This document shows, in pieces, positions 1 to 7,973 of a stretch of 64,000 bases of DNA. Within the stretch, counting starts at the first letter, position 1; every line of letters begins with the position of its first letter. Location: positions 62,001 to 126,000 of the forward strand of contig NZ_LQIN01000023.1 in the NCBI RefSeq assembly GCF_001500065.1, in the 5' to 3' direction. The notes below the pieces were generated by a model. That model ran no database searches. It saw only the letters and a list, made by a program, of their open reading frames with translations, and was not told the origin of the DNA. Position numbers and translations under genes: made by a program. Source of the stretch: Mycobacterium sp. IS-3022. GTDB taxonomy: Bacteria > Actinomycetota > Actinomycetes > Mycobacteriales > Mycobacteriaceae.

Positions 1-507
1 CCGGCGCCCGTCACGGTCGGTGGTCCGCTCATGCTCGTCGCCGGCGGCAGCAAAGCCGCAGCGCGGCGTGCGGCGAGGCACGGGCTGGGCTTCATCGCGC
101 AGACCGCGTCGTCGGCACTGAAGGAGTTCTATGAAGCGGAGTGCCGCGCCAACGGGCACGAGCCGGGCGTGACGCAGTTTCCGGAACCCGGTGCGCCCAC
201 AACGGTGTTCGTCGCCGACGATGTGGATGCCGCGTGGGCCGAGCTTGGACCACATCTGCTGCACGACGCGGTTACGGCGGCGTCATACCGACACGGCGAC
301 GACTCGGTGGCCAGCATCTCGCGAGTCGACACCGTCGCCGCACTGCGGAATCCACAGGGTCCATACCGGATCGTGACCGTGGACGAGGCCGCCGCATATG
401 TCCGGGGCGGCAAGCCGCTGCCGCTTCTGCCGCTTTGCGGCGGTGTCCCACCCGATGTCGCGTGGCCCTATCTGGAACGCGCTGTGATGGCGTCCGAGCG
501 TGCGTGA
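1..507 (+). CDS. LLM-class flavin-dependent oxidoreductase, C-terminal part
   Basis: The reading frame is open from the first base, so the gene begins outside the window and only about 168 C-terminal residues are present. The segment GGPLMLVAGGSKAAARRAARHGLGF is typical of the late part of the luciferase-like TIM barrel, where bacterial luciferase and F420/FMN monooxygenases bind the cofactor phosphate. The tail (VDEAAAYVRGGKPLPLLPLCGGVPPDVAW) resembles the usual C-terminus of mycobacterial LLM enzymes. It sits 15 bp before the next gene in the same direction, so it probably belongs to the same oxidative operon. FMN versus F420 use cannot be decided from this fragment. Confidence 0.75.
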   Translation, partial: PAPVTVGGPLMLVAGGSKAAARRAARHGLGFIAQTASSALKEFYEAECRANGHEPGVTQFPEPGAPTTVFVADDVDAAWAELGPHLLHDAVTAASYRHGDDSVASISRVDTVAALRNPQGPYRIVTVDEAAAYVRGGKPLPLLPLCGGVPPDVAWPYLERAVMASERA

Positions 508-522
508 GCGAGAGGAGGACCT

Positions 523-1596
523 GTGACATCTCCGCTGCGAACCGTGGTCTGGTCGACGGGCGGCGTCGGATCGATCGCCATCGACGCGATCCGCGGCAGA
601 CCCGACATGGAACTCGTTGGGGTATGGGTGCATTCGGAGGCGAAAGTCGGCAAAGACGCAGGTGTTCTCGCCGGTATCGACCCGATCGGGGTGACAGCCA
701 CCAACGACCGGTCCGCGCTCGTCGCGCTACAACCCGACTGTGTCGTGTACGCCGCGAGCGGCCCCGAACGCGACGCGGGAGCCGTGCCCGATTATCTGGC
801 ATTGCTCGAGGCGGGGATCAACGTCGTGTCGACATCGTCGACCACCCTGGTGTACCCGCCGGCGTACTACTCGCCCGAGTGGCGTGCCCAGATGGAAGAG
901 GCGGCCAGGTTGGGTGACGCGTCGTTCTATGCGTCGGGCATCTTTCCTGGGTTCGGCTCGGACGAGCTCGCGCTGTCGCTCGCGACTCAGTCGAAGAAGA
1001 TCCGCTGCCTCAAGGTCACCGAGGTCGCGCTCAACGATCACTATTCCGTGGCCGACGTGATGATGAACGGCATGGGCTTCGGTCACGCACTCGACTTCGA
1101 ACCGCTTTTGAAGACACCGGGTTTCATCGAGATGGCATGGCGAGCGCCGATCTTCCTGATGGCCGCTGGACTGGGTGTCGAGGTCGAGGAGGTCCGGGGG
1201 ACACTGGACCGCCGCCGCACCCATCGTGACATCGAGGTGGCCTTCGGCACGATCAGGGCGGGCACCTGCGGCGCGGTCAGCACGCGGGCGGCCGGAGTGG
1301 TCAACGGCCGCGAAGCCATCATCGTCGAGCACATCATCCGGATGGCTCGCGACGTCGCGCCGGACTGGCCCACTTCAGAGTTCGACGCGACATACCGCGT
1401 CGACATCGAGGGCGAACCCGACATCCATTGCGCGATGAACTTGGGGGCGCGGCAGGGGCACGCCGCGGGCCACGCGGCGATGACCGCCACCGCGATGCGG
1501 GTGGTCAATGCCATTCCCTATGTCGTGGAGGCTCCGTCAGGCCTGCTGAGCTCATTGGACCTGCCGAACACGCTGCCGCGCCACGCATTCGATTGA
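523..1596 (+). CDS. Dihydrodipicolinate-reductase-like NAD(P)-binding protein
   Basis: The 357-residue protein starts at a GTG preceded by a strong GAGAGGAGG ribosome site. The N-terminus VVWSTGGVGSIAIDAI is a Rossmann nucleotide-binding loop of the G-x-G-x-x-G type (here TGGVGS). The rest matches the DapB-like family common in mycobacteria, which is annotated as dihydrodipicolinate reductase or amine dehydrogenase but is not the lysine enzyme. These proteins often sit beside P450 and steroid or terpenoid genes and are assumed to be NAD(P)H-dependent oxidoreductases of unknown substrate. Here the gene is directly followed by a P450, supporting a role in the same pathway. The family call is firm; the reaction is unknown. 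Confidence 0.75.
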   Translation: MTSPLRTVVWSTGGVGSIAIDAIRGRPDMELVGVWVHSEAKVGKDAGVLAGIDPIGVTATNDRSALVALQPDCVVYAASGPERDAGAVPDYLALLEAGINVVSTSSTTLVYPPAYYSPEWRAQMEEAARLGDASFYASGIFPGFGSDELALSLATQSKKIRCLKVTEVALNDHYSVADVMMNGMGFGHALDFEPLLKTPGFIEMAWRAPIFLMAAGLGVEVEEVRGTLDRRRTHRDIEVAFGTIRAGTCGAVSTRAAGVVNGREAIIVEHIIRMARDVAPDWPTSEFDATYRVDIEGEPDIHCAMNLGARQGHAAGHAAMTATAMRVVNAIPYVVEAPSGLLSSLDLPNTLPRHAFD

Positions 1597-1639
1597 TTCA
1601 CAAAGGAGTTTTCGAATTGACGACCCGAGGGACGATCCG

Positions 1640-2836
1640 ATGACCGGCGCGCACACCGTCGACCTGTACTACGACCCGTTCGATTTCGCGATCGACGACG
1701 ATCCGTACCCGATCTGGAAGCGGATGCGGGACGAAGCGCCGCTGTATTACAACGAGAAGTATGACTTCTACGCACTGAGTCGCTATGAGGACGTGGCTCG
1801 CGAACTGCACAACTGGGATACGTACCGGTCGGGCAAGGGCACCACGATGGACGTCATCAAGAGCGGTGTCGACGTGCCGCCCGGCGTCATCCTCTTCGAA
1901 GACCCGCCGCTTCACGATCTCCATCGGCGGGTGCTGTCCAAGGTCTTCACGCCGCGGCGGATGGAGGCCATCGAGCCGCTGACTCGTCAGTTCTGTGTCC
2001 GGGCGCTTGATTCACTGGCGGGCGCCAGGCAGTTCGACGTGATCGGCGATTTCGGGGCCCTGATCCCGATGCGCACGATCGGCTACCTGCTGGGCATACC
2101 CGAACACGGACAGCAGCAGATCCGGGACAACACCGACGCCTCGATCGGATTGAAGGACGGCAACTTCCAGGCTGTGTCGGCCGCCACCTTCGAGAATGCG
2201 TATCAGCTCTTCGCCGACTACATCGAATGGCGCGCCGAGCATCCGTCGGACGACCTGATGACGCAACTGCTCAACGCGGAGGTCGAGGAGGACGGAGAGC
2301 TTCGTCCGCTCACCCGCATCGAAGTCCTGACCTACACCAGCATGATCGCCGGGGCGGGCAACGAAACGACCACACGCCTTATCGGCTTCATCGCTCAGCT
2401 CCTCGCCCAGCATCCGGACCAACGGAGAGAACTCGTCGAGGACTTCTCGTTGATCCCACGGGCGATCGAGGAGGTGCTGCGCTACGAGTCGCCCTCCCCG
2501 GTGCAGGCACGCTATGTCGCTCAGGACACCGAAGTACACGGACAGACAATCGCCGAAGGTTCGATCATGTTACTGCTCAACGGATCAGCCAACCGCGACG
2601 AGCGGCACTACTCCGATGGTGAGAGCTTCGACATTCACCGCACCGGGCCACATCTGTCGTTCGGACAGGGATTGCATTTCTGCCTGGGCTCCTCACTGGC
2701 CCGCATGCAGGCCAGGGTCGCACTGGAAGAACTGCTCAGCCGGTGGCCCGAGTGGGAGGTCGACTACGAGAATGCCGCGATGGCGCACACCTCGAGCGTG
2801 CGGGGCTGGGGCAAGCTCCCAATTACCGTCGGCTGA
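1640..2836 (+). CDS. Cytochrome P450 monooxygenase
   Basis: A complete 398-residue class I bacterial P450. Visible motifs are the I-helix oxygen-activation site AGAGNETTTR, the K-helix ExxR (EEVLR), and the heme loop FGQGLHFCLGSSLAR with the cysteine ligand at about residue 348. It should hydroxylate a hydrophobic substrate using electrons from a ferredoxin and reductase encoded elsewhere; no ferredoxin gene is adjacent. ATG 1640 has its own GAGGGA site 7 nt upstream. A stronger AAAGGAG lies further upstream, in front of a possible 8-codon ORF. The gene ends directly against the convergent TetR gene. The CYP family number cannot be assigned by eye. Confidence 0.93.
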   Translation: MTGAHTVDLYYDPFDFAIDDDPYPIWKRMRDEAPLYYNEKYDFYALSRYEDVARELHNWDTYRSGKGTTMDVIKSGVDVPPGVILFEDPPLHDLHRRVLSKVFTPRRMEAIEPLTRQFCVRALDSLAGARQFDVIGDFGALIPMRTIGYLLGIPEHGQQQIRDNTDASIGLKDGNFQAVSAATFENAYQLFADYIEWRAEHPSDDLMTQLLNAEVEEDGELRPLTRIEVLTYTSMIAGAGNETTTRLIGFIAQLLAQHPDQRRELVEDFSLIPRAIEEVLRYESPSPVQARYVAQDTEVHGQTIAEGSIMLLLNGSANRDERHYSDGESFDIHRTGPHLSFGQGLHFCLGSSLARMQARVALEELLSRWPEWEVDYENAAMAHTSSVRGWGKLPITVG

Positions 2837-4117
2837 TCAGTTGTCGCGGTTGGTCACTCCCCGCAACAGCGTGTCGCGGATGTGAATCTGCGATGCACGC
2901 GTCCCCAAGTCGTGCAGGATGTTCTCCGGAATCCACCCGACGCCGATCACCGCGCGGGCGAGCATCTCGTTCGACGGGCTGTCGATTTTGATCTCGCCGG
3001 AGCGAATGCCTTCGGCCAGAAGTGCTTTCATCTGCTTGACGCGTTTTGTGAAGAGCCAGCCGGGATTGGGCGTATCCGGCGGTGACTGACGCATCCACGC
3101 CAACTGGATGCGGAACTCGTCCCCGAAGCGGTCCAGCACGTTGGTGTTGATCCACGACAGCGCATCGATCTTCTCGACGGGAGAGGAACTCGAACCGAGC
3201 ACGCTCGTCCAGCCCTGGGCGACCCGTTCACCGAACGACCGCATGATCGAGACCAACAACTGGTCTTTCGAACCGATCAGCCGGTAGACCGTCCCGGTGC
3301 CCAGACCCGCCGCCGAGGCGATGTCTCTGATCGTGGTCACCTCATAGCCCCTGCGTCCGAACTCCGCCCGGGCCACGGCACGGATGTGCGCACCCTTGTC
3401 GTCGGGGTCGTCGATTTCTTCCCAGGACCGCACAACCTCATCGGCCGCGACGAAAGCGGGGGAGGCATCCAACGCCGCGTCTGTGATGGGTGCCGTGGCC
3501 AGACCCTCCAGCAGGATCCGACACAGCAGAGTGGCCGCCCTGTCCGCACTTGCCTTGTGCCGGATGACGTCGAGGCCGACCTGCAGCATCGTCTGGACTA
3601 TGCGGTCGGCGAGCACCGGCAGGTCCACGTCCGCCCGGACATACCCGCTCCATCTCGCAGCGCGCAGGGTCTGCAGCATCGCCTGCAGGATCGCGGTCGG
3701 GCGCTGCCGCGCCAGCGCGGTCAGTTCGGGATTGGACGACGGTCCCTCGTAGAACGTCATCTGCAGCGCCGCACGGTGGGTCACCGCGCACTGTGCAATC
3801 GCCGAGCCGAGGTCGACGAGGCGGTCGAAGGCGGACAGCGACGTCGGATCGTCCAGGCGGCGCTGCGCCTGTTCGGCGATGCGGTCCAAGTCGGCGTGGT
3901 AGCGCCTGAGCAACTCGACGAGGATTGCTTCCTTGGACTCGAAATGGTGGTAGAGACTGCCCGGCAGGATGCCTGCGGCATCGGCGATCTCCTGAAGCGA
4001 AGTCCTCAGCCCGGAGGTGGCGATCAGGGACGCCGCGGTGTGCAGGATCTCGGTACGGCGGGTTCCGTCGTCGTACGAGTGGCCGGCGTGAGCGGCGAGG
4101 TCGGCCTTCGGCGTCAC
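2837..4117 (-). CDS. Tandem double-domain TetR/AcrR transcriptional regulator
   Basis: The protein contains two complete TetR units in one chain of about 426 residues. The first helix-turn-helix (TSLQEIADAAGILPGSLYHHF) is near residues 30-55 and is followed by a ligand-binding helical domain. A second one (TTIRDIASAAGLGTGTVYRLI) is near residue 245, followed by another helical domain. Usual TetR proteins are about 200 residues and work as dimers, so this may act as a built-in pseudo-dimer. The frame is open far upstream. I chose GTG 4117 (VTPKADL) because the upstream residues look non-coding; GTG 4132 is an alternative. A 6-3-6 palindrome about 70 bp upstream may be its own operator. It probably controls the surrounding P450/SDR cluster. 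Confidence 0.85.
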   Translation of the reverse strand: MTPKADLAAHAGHSYDDGTRRTEILHTAASLIATSGLRTSLQEIADAAGILPGSLYHHFESKEAILVELLRRYHADLDRIAEQAQRRLDDPTSLSAFDRLVDLGSAIAQCAVTHRAALQMTFYEGPSSNPELTALARQRPTAILQAMLQTLRAARWSGYVRADVDLPVLADRIVQTMLQVGLDVIRHKASADRAATLLCRILLEGLATAPITDAALDASPAFVAADEVVRSWEEIDDPDDKGAHIRAVARAEFGRRGYEVTTIRDIASAAGLGTGTVYRLIGSKDQLLVSIMRSFGERVAQGWTSVLGSSSSPVEKIDALSWINTNVLDRFGDEFRIQLAWMRQSPPDTPNPGWLFTKRVKQMKALLAEGIRSGEIKIDSPSNEMLARAVIGVGWIPENILHDLGTRASQIHIRDTLLRGVTNRDN

Positions 4118-4187
4118 GCGTGGACGCCCCACAGCACCTCCAAGGAACCGTCTCCCGTCATCGGTTTGGTCGCCCCGACCAGATGTT

Positions 4188-4202
4188 TGGTAGACGCTAC
4201 CA
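4188..4202. promoter_or_regulatory. Palindrome, candidate TetR operator
   Basis: TGGTAG-ACG-CTACCA is a perfect inverted repeat with 6-bp arms and a 3-bp centre. It lies in the 194-bp gap between the SDR gene and the double-TetR gene, 71-85 bp upstream of the chosen TetR start. This is a normal place and size for a TetR operator. That the double-TetR protein binds it is inference. Confidence 0.45.
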
Positions 4203-4311
4203 GAAGCTCGGTCGACGCCGCGCCGTGCGCACGGTAAAAGCCCCGGTAGACCGGTTGCACCGGGTTGTTGACCGGGGTATCGCAGAGCACCAAGGTTGGG
4301 CAGAACAAAGG

Positions 4312-5238
4312 TTAGGTCATGCCAAGGCGGTGGGTGACTGCGAAGACCTCGTCGTAGATCGATCCGGGAATGATGAACGGCTCCGTTGCGGACACTTGTG
4401 CGAAATGCTCGGCGATGTCGTCGACCGTCGGATCGGTGTCCCGCGGTGCCAGCCAACCATCGCTCAACCCGACGAACACGCGGGCGAACCGGCCCGCACA
4501 TGCGGAGAAATTCTGGTGGCCGAAGTCGCATGCCCGGCTGGCGAGGAACACCACGATGGGGGCCACCAGTTCGGGGCGGATGGCCGCGAAGAAACCGTTG
4601 TCCTCGAGGGCTTTCGGATCGCCGAGTGTTTCGGTGATCATCCGCGAGAGGCCGAAGGGCAACACGGTGTTCGCACGGATCCCGTGTGGTTCACCTTCCA
4701 GCGCGATCACGTTGGCCAAGCCTACGATCCCGGCCTTGGCCGCCGCGTAGTGCGCTTCCAGATGCTGTCCGAACATGCCCGCCGACGACGCGATGAACAC
4801 GAACCGGCCGTAGCCCTGCGCCTTCATCATCCGGTAGGCGGGCTGGGCGAGGTAGAAGCCGCCATCGAGATGGACCCGCAGCATGCGCCGCCACTCATCG
4901 GGCGTCAGTTCGTCGAACGGAACGGCGTTGAAGATTCCGGCATTGCTGATCACCGCATCGAGCCGGCCGAACGTTTCCACGGCAGTACGCACGATCGCTT
5001 CGCCACCTTCGGCGCTGTCCACCGAGTCGTGTGACGCGACGGCCACCCCGCCCCCAGCCGTGATTTCCTCGACGACCTGATCGGCGATCGTGCTGTCCTC
5101 GCCGTCACCTGCCATGGTGCCGCCCACATCGTTGACCACGACTGACGCTCCCCGCCTTGCCAACTCGAGCGCGTATACGCGGCCGAGGCCACGGCCTGCG
5201 CCGGTCACCACGGCGACCTGGCCATCGAAGTCGATCAA
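4312..5238 (-). CDS. Short-chain dehydrogenase/reductase (SDR)
   Basis: A 308-residue SDR with the cofactor loop VVTGAGRGLGR, the NAG motif (SNAG), the serine strand IASSAG and the catalytic pair in HYAAAKAG. The NDVGG stretch after the second strand resembles the dehydrogenase domain of the peroxisomal multifunctional enzyme family, which oxidises 3-hydroxyacyl-CoA or steroid alcohols. The start is a TTG with a good GGAGG site 6 nt away; no better ATG is present. The gene is divergent from the VWA gene, and their promoters appear to overlap. Likely role: NAD(P)-dependent oxidation of a hydroxyl in the cluster's substrate. Confidence 0.88.
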   Translation of the reverse strand: MIDFDGQVAVVTGAGRGLGRVYALELARRGASVVVNDVGGTMAGDGEDSTIADQVVEEITAGGGVAVASHDSVDSAEGGEAIVRTAVETFGRLDAVISNAGIFNAVPFDELTPDEWRRMLRVHLDGGFYLAQPAYRMMKAQGYGRFVFIASSAGMFGQHLEAHYAAAKAGIVGLANVIALEGEPHGIRANTVLPFGLSRMITETLGDPKALEDNGFFAAIRPELVAPIVVFLASRACDFGHQNFSACAGRFARVFVGLSDGWLAPRDTDPTVDDIAEHFAQVSATEPFIIPGSIYDEVFAVTHRLGMT

Positions 5239-5253
5239 TCGGTCCTCCGGTCA

Positions 5254-5302
5254 TTGACTGGCGGTGATGCCGGACTCTACGGTGGAACAGATATTTGGTC
5301 AA
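5254..5302. promoter_or_regulatory. Overlapping divergent promoters with shared cluster motif
   Basis: Minus strand: -35 TTGACC (5302-5297), 17-bp spacer, -10 TAGAGT (5279-5274), reading into the SDR. Plus strand: TTGACT (5254-5259), 18-bp spacer, TACGGT (5278-5283), reading into the VWA gene. The two promoters overlap. The region also holds GGAAC-N9-GTCAA (5284-5302), which read in reverse (CCAAA....TCTGTTCC) matches the sites at 7011 and 7918. Confidence 0.5.
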
Positions 5303-5314
5303 GAAGGGTGTGGC

Positions 5315-6997
5315 GTGGAACAGGCAGAGGCAACGGCCGATGGCGGCGGCCCGCATCGGCTCGCGCTGCTGGCGTCCGCACTGGCCGGCCGCACCGTCGC
5401 GGTCGCCGATGGTGAACGCGGGGAACGCGCTTGGACCGACGGCGTCACGATCTTCCTCGACGGTGCCGCGACCCCTTCCGAACAACTCCAATCAGTGGCA
5501 GTCCAGGCCTGCCTTCTGGCGGGCGGCAGCCTCGATCCGGCTCTGGTGCGCAAGCTTGTTCGGCGGACGGGTCTGGCCCGGAGATACCTAACGATCGAGG
5601 GCCAGCGCGCCCTGTCGGCCAACGACGAACTGCTGCCGCGGTCCGTGCGCCGGCTGATCGACTTCGAGACGGCGACACGCTCCGCCTCTCCGGAGGCGTC
5701 GCTGGCCCTTGCGGCAGAGGACACTGGAATCGCCGATCCGCCCGCGAGTTTCGGCGCCATCAAGGCACGCAGGCTGTTGGCCACGCCGACGTCTCATACC
5801 GAGGCGCACACCGCGCACGTGCCCCGCAAAGAGGCACGCAAGGAGCTCGCCGAACTCGACGAGGCCGCCGAGGACGGCCAGGACGTGATGGATCCGTTCT
5901 CCAGTCCGGTCGGGGGAGGCGGAGTCGCGGGAAAGTTGTTGCAGCGCTTGATGAGCCGTGTCCGTCAGCTCAGTGGCGGCGGCCCGCCGGGTGCGGACAC
6001 ACCGACCCACCGATCCGCGAAGGGCATACGTGGCTCGGGTGCGGTGACCTCGGTCGCGGCCGCGTTGTCGGATTCCGTGGACGCCGGGGACAACGGAACC
6101 GGCGGGCACAGCTATCCCGAATGGGACGTACACCGTAAGCGCTATCGGCGGGACTGGTGCACCGTGCACGAGATCGAACCACTCGCCGACGGCCTCAGAG
6201 CCCTACCGCGCCCCGACGTGCACGCACTGCGGCGGCCGTTGACCCGGTTGGGAATCGGTCTGGACAGACATCACCGTCAGTCGCAGGGCGATGACATCGA
6301 CGTCGACGCGGCGGTCGAGGCCAGGGTCGAATTGCTGGCCGGCTCGGCCCCTGCCGAGGCCGTCTACGTCGACAGCCTGCGCCGCCGTCGTGATCTCGCC
6401 GTACTCGTCCTGCTCGACGTCTCGGGTTCAGCAGGCGAAGTCGGTACGTTCGGCGAGAACATTCACCAGCAACAGCGGGCAGCTGCGGCCGCGCTGACGA
6501 TCGCGCTGCACGAACTCGGCGACCGCGTTGCGCTCTACGCGTTCCGGTCGCAGGGCCGCGCGTCGGTGAATCTGTTGCCGGTCAAGAGATTTGACGACCC
6601 GATGAACGCACAGGTGATGCAGCGACTGCAGGGCTTACAGCCGGGCGCGTACTCCAGGCTGGGCGCGGCGATCCGCCACGGCACCTCGGTGATCGCCGGC
6701 AAGGCGGGCACCAAGCGCCGCCTGCTCGTCGTGCTGTCCGACGGACTTGCCTACGACCACGGATACGAACGGGTGTACGGCGCCGCCGACGCGCGTCGCG
6801 CGCTTGCCGAAGCGCGGCGGCAGGGCATCGGTTGTCTGTGCCTGACCATCGGCGCGGCCACCGACACGGGCGAGCTTCGCAAGGTCTTCGGCAGCGCAGC
6901 ACACGCGTCGATTCCCAAACCGAGACAACTCGCGGAGGTGATCGGACCATTGTTCCGCGCAGCGTTGCGCACTGCGGACCTCCGGCGGGCCGCATGA
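5315..6997 (+). CDS. NorD-like VWA-domain protein
   Basis: About 560 residues. The C-terminal third is a von Willebrand A domain: the metal site LLDVSGSA (DxSxS) is near residue 367 and the later acidic site is LSDGLAYDHGYER. The N-terminal two thirds carry no obvious domain. Proteins of this layout (NorD, CbbO, GvpN partner type) work with a MoxR-like AAA+ ATPase to activate or insert cofactors into metalloenzymes. That partner is the next gene, which supports the call. An ATG at 5264 is in frame, but GTG 5315 has an AAGAAGG site at the right distance and lies downstream of the likely promoter, so I prefer it. Confidence 0.8.
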   Translation: MEQAEATADGGGPHRLALLASALAGRTVAVADGERGERAWTDGVTIFLDGAATPSEQLQSVAVQACLLAGGSLDPALVRKLVRRTGLARRYLTIEGQRALSANDELLPRSVRRLIDFETATRSASPEASLALAAEDTGIADPPASFGAIKARRLLATPTSHTEAHTAHVPRKEARKELAELDEAAEDGQDVMDPFSSPVGGGGVAGKLLQRLMSRVRQLSGGGPPGADTPTHRSAKGIRGSGAVTSVAAALSDSVDAGDNGTGGHSYPEWDVHRKRYRRDWCTVHEIEPLADGLRALPRPDVHALRRPLTRLGIGLDRHHRQSQGDDIDVDAAVEARVELLAGSAPAEAVYVDSLRRRRDLAVLVLLDVSGSAGEVGTFGENIHQQQRAAAAALTIALHELGDRVALYAFRSQGRASVNLLPVKRFDDPMNAQVMQRLQGLQPGAYSRLGAAIRHGTSVIAGKAGTKRRLLVVLSDGLAYDHGYERVYGAADARRALAEARRQGIGCLCLTIGAATDTGELRKVFGSAAHASIPKPRQLAEVIGPLFRAALRTADLRRAA

Positions 6998-7010
6998 CCA
7001 CGCGCCAGCC

Positions 7011-7040
7011 TTGAACCAAACTTCTGTTCCGCGCTACATT
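7011..7040 (+). promoter_or_regulatory. Promoter for the NorQ-like gene with cluster motif
   Basis: TTGAAC (7011-7016), 18-bp spacer and TACATT (7035-7040) form a plausible promoter, with a predicted start near 7047 and a ribosome site at 7055. The spacer carries TGAAC-N9-GTTCC, matching the other two cluster sites. This gives the ATPase gene its own promoter even though it follows the VWA gene in the same direction. Confidence 0.45.
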
Positions 7041-7068
7041 GCCTGCGAAGCCTCGCGAGGAGGAAACG

Positions 7069-7887
7069 ATGCCGGTGAAACCCCCACCGAGTCCGGCCAG
7101 GCCGTACTACGTGCCCGTCGCGAACGAGGAACAGGTCTTCAAGGCCGCGTACCACCAAGGGCTGTCCGTCGTATTGAAGGGGCCCACGGGTTGCGGTAAG
7201 ACCCGGTTCGTCGAGGCGATGGCCCACGATCTGGATCGGCCTCTCGTCACGGTCGCGTGCCATGACGACCTGACCACCGCCGACCTCGTGGGCCGCTTCC
7301 TATTGCGTGGCGGTGAGACCGAATGGGTGGACGGCCCGCTGACGCATGCGGTTCGCGAAGGCGCCATTTGTTACCTCGACGAAGTGGTGGAAGCTCGGCA
7401 GGACACCACGGTCGTGCTGCACCCACTGGCCGATCACCGCCGCCAGCTTCCGATCGAGCGGTTGGGCGTCACGTTGGCCGCCGCTCCGGGCTTCTGCCTG
7501 GTGGTTTCGTACAACCCCGGATATCAGAGCGTGCTCAAAGACCTCAAGGACTCGACGCGTCAGCGGATGGTCGCCATCGAGTTCGGCTTCCCCGCGCCTG
7601 ACGTCGAGGAGAAGATCCTCGCCACCGAGGCCGGTATCGACTTCGAACGCGCGGCGGAACTGGTACGACTCGGTCAGGCGATCCGACGGTTGGAAACCGG
7701 GGGATTGCGAGAAGTGGCCTCCACGCGCGTGCTGATCGCGGCGGGCCGGCTGATCGCGGCCGGACTGAGTCCTCATGATGCCGCGCGGGCCGCGATAGCG
7801 GGCCCGCTGACCGACGACTCAACCGTGGCGCGCGGGCTGGTCGAGATGATCGACGTCTACCTCGGCGAACAGTCCGAATCTCGGTGA
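7069..7887 (+). CDS. CbbQ/NirQ/NorQ-type MoxR AAA+ ATPase
   Basis: A 272-residue AAA+ ATPase. Walker A is GPTGCGKT (about residues 37-44), Walker B is CYLDEVVEA, and the sensor region VVSYNPGYQ is typical of the NorQ/CbbQ branch. Such ATPases couple ATP hydrolysis to remodelling of a metalloenzyme through a VWA partner, here the preceding gene. The start is ATG 7069 behind a GCGAGGAGG ribosome site; the upstream in-frame ATG at 7039 lies at the predicted -10 box. Its client in this organism is not visible: no NO reductase or RuBisCO gene is near, so a P450 or another oxygenase of the cluster is possible. Confidence 0.9.
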   Translation: MPVKPPPSPARPYYVPVANEEQVFKAAYHQGLSVVLKGPTGCGKTRFVEAMAHDLDRPLVTVACHDDLTTADLVGRFLLRGGETEWVDGPLTHAVREGAICYLDEVVEARQDTTVVLHPLADHRRQLPIERLGVTLAAAPGFCLVVSYNPGYQSVLKDLKDSTRQRMVAIEFGFPAPDVEEKILATEAGIDFERAAELVRLGQAIRRLETGGLREVASTRVLIAAGRLIAAGLSPHDAARAAIAGPLTDDSTVARGLVEMIDVYLGEQSESR

Positions 7888-7936
7888 TTGACGCTGAGGC
7901 GCAGTCTCGATAGTGTCTGAACAAATTTTAGGTTCC
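7888..7936 (+). promoter_or_regulatory. Promoter plus operator-like repeat before the solute-binding gene
   Basis: TTGACG (7888-7893), an exact 17-bp spacer and TAGTGT (7911-7916) make one of the best-looking promoters in the window. TGAAC-N9-GTTCC (7918-7936) follows at once and would cover the transcription start, which suits repression. The motif matches the sites at 5284 and 7011. Confidence 0.5.
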
Positions 7937-7973
7937 ATTCGGCACCGCGAAGCTGCACGCCAACGGAGGTTGC

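Noticed and set aside
4114..4308. Minus-strand frame of 64 codons upstream of the double-TetR gene
   Set aside because: It overlaps the regulator start, contains the operator palindrome, has no ribosome site and shows no recognisable motif.
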